From positions 2,254,612 through 2,318,611 of the forward strand of contig OZ038382.1 of assembly GCA_964036045.1 (NCBI GenBank): DNA of 64,000 nucleotides, given 5' to 3'. This DNA is from Eutreptiella sp. 'Long Island Sound 2002' (lineage: Eukaryota > Euglenozoa > Euglenophyceae > Eutreptiales > Eutreptiaceae). The notes below the pieces were generated by a model. It worked only from the letters and a program-made list of their open reading frames with translations. It was not told where the DNA came from and did not search any database. The position numbers and the translations under genes are program-made. Of the stretch, positions 56,355-64,000 are shown piece after piece (position 1 is the first letter of the stretch; each line of letters opens with the position of its first letter).

Positions 56355-57839
56355 CACCCATACGGGTGTGGCTGCGATGGGCAGCACCGAAGGCAAGCCT
56401 CTGGAGAATGAGAGCCAGAGCAACAGCGGGCACACTGGCACCCTTCCAGGGCCGTAACGGGGGCATGATGAGGGTGACGGCAGTACAACACGACCATGAC
56501 GGGGTGTGACAGCAGTGTCCCCTCCCCCTGGAATAGACCCCCCCAAAAAGCGCCACGGTGCACCCCCCCCCCCCCCCGCCCTTGCGGCAAAAGCACTGAA
56601 ACTGACGGAAACAATGGCTGTTGTTGCTCTGACATTGGTGTTGTCCACACACACCCTGAGAAGACCCAAGCAATGATCGCAAAGCAACGCATCATCGAGG
56701 TCCAGACAGCCAGTAATCAGTACCCACAAAAACCATCCCCCTCCGCAAATTGCAGAAAAAAACTTGGAACTTCGTGGACAACCAGAAAATGAAAACCACA
56801 TCATCCACACATATTGCATCCCTGTCCTCAACGGAGATCTGGTGCAGGTGCAGCCCGGCAACAACGGAGTGAGGGAACGAGTGCCGGGTGGTGAAATACC
56901 GGTGTGCAGACAGTGATGCGGTCTGTTCAAGCATCAGAGTGCCGGGCATTTCTTCTGGGCTCAAGTTAGTCATCCTCAAAGAAAAGTACACATTACCTGT
57001 TCGGCTATGCGTACCGTTCTTCCGCAGTCATTTAAAGAATTTCATCAATTTTTCAAATCACAAGAGGGCGGGGATTTCCCAGGCATCTCCCCCCCCCCCC
57101 CGACATTGCCTTGTGCCAAACCCCCCCCGACATTGCCAAAAATAGGGGAGATCATGGTCTGTCGCGTTTTAGCCTACAATAAAAAATTACGCCAGTTCTG
57201 GACTGTCCTTGTCGGGGGAATGAAATCTTGCGCTAGCCCTAGGCCACAATTGAGCACACTAAAATGAAACGTGTATCCCCTGCAGGTCCCCCCCCATCAC
57301 CCATGCCAGTCTGTTGTGCGGCTGTTATGCTGTGGTAATTGCCGTGTTACCCCCTGCCCCCTCGTGCGAGCAGAACGCCATTGTCAGAACGACGGCTGGT
57401 GTTGTTGGCAACGTTTCAATGGACGGCGGTTTGTGATCCATTCACCGACTCTTGTGGTGGTGAATGGCCTTTGGAGACAGTCCGAAGCCCGCGACACTCT
57501 GATTCCCGTCCAACTGCGGGCCGCTGTATGTCAGCACACCGGCCAATGAACTTGTGTGTGAAAAGGGGCCGCATAACGGGAAAGCCCACCTTTGGACTTG
57601 CACACTCTTTTCCTGCACCCCAACCCCCGAAGGGGAGACCATGCACTGCGTGCGTACTGCGTGAGCGCTGCGGGCACCACATGCACCACATGCACATGCG
57701 GTGCTGGGGCCCATGTTGCACATCCATGAAAACCACGACGACGCCAAGGAGAGCACCATCATGTGAGCCGGGTCTAACCAGCAGGAAGCAGGAAGCATGG
57801 GTGCAAACACGTTCGTGTGCCCAATTTCGGGGTCCTTTC
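56355..57839. other. no supported gene
   Basis: Upstream side of the CD36 gene. A C run at 56562-56577. 57080-57140 has two CCCCCGACATTGCC repeats. No promoter elements can be assigned. Confidence 0.4.
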
Positions 57840-58330
57840 AGTAGATTTCATGTCGGCCTCCGTTGAGGAAAATTTTCTGATGATCTTTACTGTAGGCACA
57901 TGCACAATTTCACCCATTCATCAGCTCCTCTAACCTTATAAAAAAGAATACCCCCTGGCAATGGACCACCACGGAAGAGGAATGTTTTCAAGAATTGAAG
58001 AAGAAAATTTCCTCCTTCATTTGTCTGGGTGTGTCTCCCCCTAAGGGTGAGATCACTGATGCCAGTGATGTAGCGGGGAGTGGCACGGTCTATCAGTAGC
58101 AAGAGCTTAACCCCATTGAATTGACCCGTTGCCACTATCGTACCTCAGGTTTGAACTGTGATGGTTCCCTCAAACACGATTACCCCTCTCAAGAGTGGCG
58201 CCTGGTCCCACTTGGTCATTGGAACTGGAAACGGAAGCAGGCCCGTTCTGTCTACAGCACCTACAACCAAGAACTCATGGCAGGGATGTTAGGGTAGCCT
58301 TCACAATCCCGACTGTTGGGATCCCGGGGG
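57840..58330 (+). pseudogene. Ty3/gypsy RT-RNase H relic
   Basis: Plus-strand frame with SSAPLT, then after a shift in a run of six A, KKNTPWQWTTTEEECFQELK (end of RT) and ITDASDVAGSGTVYQ (start of RNase H, with the catalytic TDAS), then GHWNWK, STYNQELMAGML and QSRLLGS, all in one frame. This is the standard Ty3/gypsy order. Two in-frame TAG codons (58097-58099 and 58295-58297) are the only stops in that frame. No LTRs or integrase were found nearby, so it is an isolated fragment. Confidence 0.75.
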
Positions 58331-58379
58331 GGGGGGGGCGACCACAGCCGGTCCTAGTGCGACCCACCCCCAGTTATCT

Positions 58380-58570
58380 GTCAAAACTTGGGGGGGTATT
58401 GGCGGTTCGGCCCGGGGGGGGGGGGCTGGAGGGTGTGGGGCCATGAGGCAACGGAAACTGGGTTCGCATACGCCCCCGTGTCACAGGCGCATGGTCATAA
58501 CCACATGAGGGTGTGGGGGGGGGGGGAGTATTGGCGGTTCGGCCAGGGGGGGGGGGGTTCACAAGGTGGG
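58380..58570. repeat. G-run repeat with GTATTGGCGGTTCGGCC
   Basis: The phrase GTATTGGCGGTTCGGCC followed by a G run occurs near 58397 and 58530, about 133 bp apart. Similar ACCCACTAnC...CAAAACC phrases sit at 58360, 58590 and 58840. Confidence 0.6.
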
Positions 58571-58714
58571 GGGGCCTGCGCGCGACCCACTACTGCCACA
58601 TGCATGCCTCCCGCGAGGATGTGTGTCCTAGGGTTTTGGGGGTACGGAGGGATGTATGTGAAAGCAATGGGACTGCACTTGAGCAAGGGAAGAGCTCCAA
58701 ATGCAGGATCTTCA

Positions 58715-58770
58715 CTTCGCAACAAACGGCATTTGTATAGCGCCCTGTCTTGCTAATTTGCCGCTCAAAG
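58715..58770. repeat. dispersed repeat, copy B
   Basis: CATTTGTATAGCGCC and TGTCTTGCTAAT match the copy at 13780-13850 in the same orientation. Confidence 0.65.
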
Positions 58771-60707
58771 CATGGATGGTTTGATGAAAGAGAAGCATGC
58801 ACAAAAAAATTGGGCGCCGTTGGTGCCATGCCCCCCAACCCACTATCTCTCAAAACCCAGGGGGGGGGGGGGGGCGCATACAAGGACCGGGCCCAACCGC
58901 CCCCCCGGGGTTGGGATCTAACCCTATTGTGTGCGTGCGCGGGTTTGTAGGCAAGGACCGTGCTTTGCCCCCCATTGTTAAGCAAAGGCCTGGACATGCT
59001 CAATCGAAGCCAAAGCCGTCACAAGGGACACATTCGATGGCTGATGCAGCTATAAAACCGTGTGATGCATCTAGTACCCATCGCACACAAATTCGGTGCA
59101 ACAAAGGCACTGGTGTGCGGTCCAAGACGGTATTCATGAAGAATAAATGGGTGACTATCCAGGGCCCCGTAAAGAAACCACAGATGGACTACATGTCACA
59201 CAGGGGGCGGGCTAGTCAAGGTGTCCAATTCCCTTTCTCCATGGCGGAGGGTTGTGGTGGTCAAGACATTGAGGATCCACATGGCATTTACCTTCGCTCA
59301 GACCCCCGACCGTGGTGTGGCACCCCTGTTGCAGGCCCCCAGTGGCGGTCGCGGCGATCACCCCCCGCCGGTTCACTCGACCAAAAGCTGGCACTCAGCT
59401 CGGGGTCTGTTAAACCCTATCAGGGGGACCACCGCAGGCCAACTCAACTGATCACAGCGATGCCCGGCTCCCGGCCACGGGCGGAAACCAGCCCCAACAC
59501 TGTTGCGCGCTTTTGCGCGAGTGCCCCCCCCCCCCGCCTGACAGTCCCCTAGTTCCCCCAGAACGTGCAACGCCCTCCCCCCCAAACCCCCGGGACGAGC
59601 CCTCCCCCCCAAAACCCCGGGAGGAGCGGTCACCAAATCCCCCCCTCCCCGGGACCATGCACGAGGACCCAACCCCGAGCTGTCCACTACATTTCCATTG
59701 TAACCGGAGGAAGATTTTTCTTGGCGCTTTTGGATGCCGAAATGATGATGACGAAATTCGGCCGGCCAATTTTGGCCAATTTTCACCACTTTTGACCATT
59801 GAAAAAAAGAAGTGATTTTTGGCCCCCACCACATGTATGTTCGCATTCAGTACATTGCGCTGATCAATTTGATAGGTCTCATGACATGTTTCGAGAGAAA
59901 ATGGTTTTCGAGATTTTGGACCACTTTTGGCCCCTCAGAAAAAAAATTGGGCAGCTTGGGCGGCAAAATTTACCGTTTACCATAAGAGGGACAAACGAGG
60001 TTCCTAATCGTCAATTTGTCATCTCGAGCCCCTCAGACCCCCCCCCCCCCCAACCCCCACCCACCAAAATAAGTCGGTCACTATTGTATCCATCCCGGGG
60101 CTGGGGGGGGGCACGGAAATTTGGGAGAAGAATTGTCCCAATCTTTTTGGGAATCTGGGGACTTCCTGCCTCCGGTCCGGTGGTCGATTGACGGCCAGGC
60201 AAAGCAGTCCCTCGTCGAGGCGCGGCCTTGGGACCCCCCGAAAGCGCACACGTTGCACAAAAGACACGTCTTGACAGCGGATGCAGTGAACAACGGCGTC
60301 CCTCCCACAACTCCCACGGGCCTTTGTGCTCGAGCAGGTCCGCAAACCGCCGTCCGCGCACACAAAACTGCTCAGCCCCGGCGCACCTCTACAGCCCTCT
60401 CCAGCCCCGGGCCTGTCCAATGGTACACCCGGATCAACGCCGGGAAATCTGGTCCGGTCGGCTTTGCAGTGGCGCCGATGCCGATTCTCGGGCATCCTCC
60501 TCCACGGCCCCCCGGTGCTACCCCCCCCCCCCCCCCCGGGGGGGCAAGTGCATTCGATCTGATCAGGTTTGTGCCCAAAGCCGAGGCTCGGGTGACGACT
60601 CGGAATCCGGCATCCACACGCACCGGAAGCGACCCGATTGCGGGACCCCCCCAACCTCCCCCCGCAAACCACCACCACAAAGGCACGCACCAAGGCAAGC
60701 CCCGCAC
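58771..60707. other. no supported gene
   Basis: Long overlapping frames on both strands at 60019-60774, rich in Arg, Pro and Gly, without domains. Several C and G runs, the longest at about 60520-60545. A plus-strand tail ending near 60815 is mildly protein-like. Confidence 0.35.
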
Positions 60708-60944
60708 CTGCATCAACAGGACGTGGATGCGAAGGGGGTCGGGCCAGGGCCTCCGCAGCGGAATGACACACCAACCGCTGAAGACGCCAATGGGACTTGC
60801 ACTGTCAGCCTCTAGGATGCACCTGGACACGCCCGCGCTGACGCAGCAGGCGAGTCGTGCTGGTGTTGAGTGTTGGTTAGATCGCGCAAAAGAAATGGCG
60901 ACGGCGTAGATCACCACCGTGACGATGGGTGTTGCTCTCGGCAT
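60708..60944 (-). CDS. candidate first exon with signal peptide
   Basis: ATG at 60944 opens MPRATPIVTVVIYAVAISFA, a good signal-peptide pattern with an A-S-F-A end. The frame continues 79 codons with Cys and Trp to a donor (GATGCAG|GTGCGG) at 60707. No family is recognised and no following exon was found. Chance hydrophobic starts are common, hence low confidence. Confidence 0.3.
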
Positions 60945-62509
60945 TCCCAGTGCATGTGCAGACCGCCCATCCCCCTTCCCCCGACGCCGCGCCTAACCCA
61001 CGCTGTGCTGCCGCGGCAGCCCCACGTTCGATGGCCACTTAGATGCCCCAACGCGGGCACATAGTGAGATAAAGTGGAGCCCCTCTCTTGTGCTCGCGCA
61101 TCCCTATCCCCCGGTCGGGGGGAACGCTTTTGTCGCAACCCCCACACACAACACACAAATGAGTTTTCCGCGGGGGCTGAGACTGGCCATTCTTGGGACT
61201 TCGTGTCGTGGGCCAAACTGCTGTCTCAAACGATGACGCTTCCAGTACGTACCCCCAGGCTCCACACTCCCGGAGCTGACATCCGTGAAAGGGCGACCCC
61301 TTTGCAACTATCTGGTCTGCTCATTGCAGATAAAAAAACCACAAAAACAGTTTGCAGCCATTCAGGTACAATACAGTAAACCAGACAAAACAGGCACAGG
61401 GGAGGACAGCGCCTCCGCGGCTTCCCAAAGGTAGCACAACCCGAGTAGTGAAATTGGTGCACAGTCGGACCTGAAATCAGCGAATAGGGCACTCCGCTGC
61501 TGGCGCTGCATGGGCGGGGACGGCATGACGGCGGGACAACCTTCAGCCTCCCCCAAGAGCTACCTATCCCCCCACACAGACAGAGATCATGCCGCACAGG
61601 GAGGACTTGGGAACGGGGATCACTCATCGCCTTTGTCATGCGAAGCCCCGCAGTGCTCCTTCCCACTATAAACTGTTGGGGCCTGAGCGGCACGTGGGCT
61701 GAACACTGGCAACGCGGAGGCAACGGGGATCAACTTCGCGACTGGAGGCCAAGCCACGGCTGAGCGTCACCGGGGGGGGGGGGGGGATGGCAGCCTGGGC
61801 TCCTCCGCCTGACCCCCCCCCCACCCACATCAGAAAGCTGCTCCTCGGGAAAAAATGAAATCATTCAAAGGGCCCCGAGATTGGAGGTCGATTTTAGGTA
61901 CAGCTCTGACCTGCCCACCCAAATTCTCCCTCTGGAAAGGTAAATTTTGCCGCCAAGCCGTGGCCTGCTGGAGGCCCCAAACCAGACGACCAGCCCGCAC
62001 CGGGTCAGCGTTTTGGAGCATGCGGCACATGAGAGCCCCCCGCCCCCCTTCTGTGGCCCTGCCTGACATGGTCTCAGCCCCATCATCGCGTTCTGCTTGG
62101 GTCAGCTTTCTAATTCCTGCGTGCTACGCCTGGGGCACCGGCGGCTCGTGGATGAAATCCACGGGACACTTCGTATGACGTATGCTTCGGATGACGACTG
62201 GGTGTGGGGTCCGGCGGCTGTTGCGTTCGGAACAGTGACGGCTGGGCCATTGCAAGACCATTGCATTGGATGGGCCCCGCAAGAGGGGGGGCGGGGCGGG
62301 AGGGGGGCATCACTGCAGGGCGTGCCTTGCCTCTCCCTGAGACGCGTGGGGCAGTGTGTGGGCGGGGCCGCCGTCGGGGCTGTACTGAGGGGGGGCAATC
62401 GGGACAAAATGCCCCTCGGTGTGAGTGGGGCTGCTGGAGGGGGGGCGGGGATGGCACGATTGGGGGGGAGGGGTCCACAGGGGCATAAGGGGGCGGCCGG
62501 CATATACAC
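60945..62509. other. no supported gene
   Basis: No domain-bearing frame. The plus-strand segment at 62100-62270 is mildly protein-like. G-rich minisatellite-like sequence covers 62280-62480. Confidence 0.35.
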
Positions 62510-62681
62510 CCGGTACGACCACAAGCACGGGTCGGGTGAGCCGACTGTGTGGGCGAAACCGCGGGTCGGGGGGTGCCCCATAGAGGCAGGTTGGGTGCCG
62601 TGCAGCATCACCCAACCCCTCCAAATCGAAACCCGACTTCAGCAGGGCTCGCCTGACGGTCTGCCCACCGACAACCCAATA
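62510..62681 (-). CDS. candidate exon, unknown protein
   Basis: Fifty-seven codons with globular character (YWVVGGQTVRRALLKSGFDL, ARHPTCLYGAPPDPRFRP, PVLVVVPG) between a weak acceptor (ATGGAAAG|TAT) and a donor (CCGG|GTGTAT). The frame is open on both sides. No family match can be named. Confidence 0.3.
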
Positions 62682-63740
62682 CTTTCCATTTGAAAGAAAG
62701 GCACAGGGGATGAGCAGGGGCACAAAGGTCACGGAAAGTACCGGTGCCCAGTGACATGTCTTTTGTGTAACCGGTTGCTGGTCACTTGTGTGTGTCTGTG
62801 GGGGGGCAGGGGGGTGCAATTGTGGGGGTGAGCGAGAAATGTTCGTCTCACTGCACACGATTGCACTCCCCATGTCCCTTCCCCTGCCTCCCCTGCGGGG
62901 GTTGGGTGGCCACACACGGAAGGTTTGCTTCACTGCAATGAGCTCCGCCCGCCTGCACTGCCACCGCGGTCTCCACTGCTCAGTGTTCCTTGCGTTGTCC
63001 GTCAGGAGTGCGCCGCGTTTTGGGCCCATGCAATGCGCTGGCTGGGGATAGAGTCGTCCCTTTTCCCCTGCTCTTTGCCTGGGCTGCTGTCGCCTGCTGG
63101 GCCAGTGGTATGCAAACATTTGTGATGGCTGACTGCCCTTTCGGACCACCACGGGCGGCTTTACCGTTTGGTTGGAACGTCCGGGCGAGGGAGGGGTGGG
63201 CGTTGGGCGTCAAACAGTCAGGTGTGGACCCGCCCCTGTGCTCCAGCTGCACCCGCCTTCACATGGCCTTCATTGCCAATCACTTCCAAAGGACAGAGCT
63301 CAGAGCTCTCCGTCGACGTGCAGAATGTGCACTTCCCTCCTCCAGGGCTGGAGCTGGAGAATGGCCTTGCTGTTCGCTGTCTCTCGTCCCTCCTTTGGCG
63401 TTGGTTAGGGGGCGTGGGGTACATGCTTGGTCCCACGTGACGTCTTGTGTTTTGTGCGGCTGTAGTTGCTCATTGGCTGGTCCCACTCGCCACTGGGCGC
63501 AGGGGGGGGGGGGGGTCATGGGGCTAGGCCCAATATGAGCTTGAGAGCGGGAGGGGAGTCAGGGAGCGCTGCATCGATGTTGTTCCCTCGAAATGACCAG
63601 CATGTCGCGCTGATTATTTCGAGGCAATGATTTTGGGGTGAAATTTGTGGTTGAATTTTGGTTCTCCGGTGCTTTCGGCGCCCTGTTTTCGGGCTTGCTG
63701 CCGCCCCACCATTTTCTCTGGCACCTCTGGCACCACGGTT
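62682..63740. other. no supported gene; 3' flank of right-edge gene
   Basis: Downstream of the terminal exon at 63741. No polyadenylation signal stands out. A G run lies at 63502-63514. Confidence 0.4.
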
Positions 63741-63950
63741 TCAAAGGTCTGGAGGCGCGAATTCCGCAGCGTCGTCTTCGGCGGGGTCGTCGTGCACGAT
63801 GAACCCATCGTCATCGTCGTCCTCGTCGTTTGCCCCATCAAACGGCTCTTCATCGTCACTTCCAGCTCTGCGGGACATCACCGTGGGGCTGTTGCCACCG
63901 TCGTCCTTTTGGATTGTCGCACACTGGTCGATCCACTCGTGGTAGACGTC
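63741..63950 (-). CDS. acidic C-terminal exon of a gene continuing past the window
   Basis: Exactly 70 codons including the TGA stop. The acceptor CCCGTCACATTAG|GAC is forced, because its own TAG would be an in-frame stop. The protein begins DVYHEWIDQC and passes through SRRAGSDDEEPFDG, a run of Asp, GFIVHDDP and a short AEFAPPDL end. Acidic tails with a (D/E)..FIV.DD phrase are common in eukaryotic chromatin and transcription proteins (Spt6-like, histone chaperones), but the phrase is too short for a family call. The rest of the gene lies to the right of 64000. Confidence 0.65.
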   Translation of the reverse strand, partial: DVYHEWIDQCATIQKDDGGNSPTVMSRRAGSDDEEPFDGANDEDDDDDGFIVHDDPAEDDAAEFAPPDL

Positions 63951-64000
63951 CTAATGTGACGGGCGAGGTGGAGACCGGGTGCCATGAGGCCACGATTGTG

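Overview
The window is nuclear DNA of a eukaryote. It has spliced-looking exons, non-LTR and Ty3/gypsy retroelement remains, tRNA-like repeats, microsatellites, 200 Ns of scaffold gap at 55684-55883, and no bacterial-style operons. The GC-rich, repeat-laden sequence and the gene content (a galactosyltransferase/HtrL fusion and a CD36-family receptor) fit a large-genome protist or microalga. The species cannot be named from the sequence. Runs of 8-20 G or C occur throughout and often coincide with reading-frame changes, so some frameshifts may be assembly errors.

Layout. 1-3107: no gene seen. 3108-5348 (minus): one clear intact gene, a signal-peptide protein joining a GT31 galactosyltransferase-like domain, a Cys-rich PAN-like segment, a ten-heptad linker and an HtrL/YibB domain. 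5.3-13 kb: retroelement relics on the plus strand (RNase H at 7.3-7.9 kb) and minisatellites. 13-24 kb: repeats and a few uncertain minus-strand exons. 24.1-28.2 kb: a satellite block made of two identical 1,572-bp units alternating with TAGTG arrays; each unit holds eighteen small palindromes spaced 30 bp apart, all but the last at exactly 30. 28-42 kb: scattered minus-strand exon candidates, tRNA-like repeats, an RNase H relic, (TG)n tracts and copies of a palindrome-bounded element. 42.8 to about 55.2 kb: a very large minus-strand non-LTR retrotransposon with ORF1, ORF2 (zinc ribbon, APE endonuclease, reverse transcriptase, RNase H, CCHC) and a third ORF, preceded by two kinds of tandem repeat in its 5' region. 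55.9-56.35 kb: the N-terminal exon of a CD36-family gene. 57.8-58.3 kb: a Ty3/gypsy relic. 63.74-63.95 kb: the acidic C-terminal exon of a gene entering from beyond the right edge.

Gene structure. Several minus-strand exon candidates at 42.4, 40.0, 37.8, 33.8 and 32.8 kb have splice-like borders. The first three join with compatible phase and read like the middle of a CD36 protein. The simplest inference is one CD36-family gene of more than 22 kb, with the retrotransposon sitting in an intron. The join to the 33.8-kb exon is not phase-compatible as drawn, so at least one boundary or exon is missing from the model.

The least ordinary signals are the phased palindrome array with paired arm changes, the retroelement with its extra ORF and altered catalytic motifs, and the fact that all four stops interrupting conserved retroelement frames are TAG.
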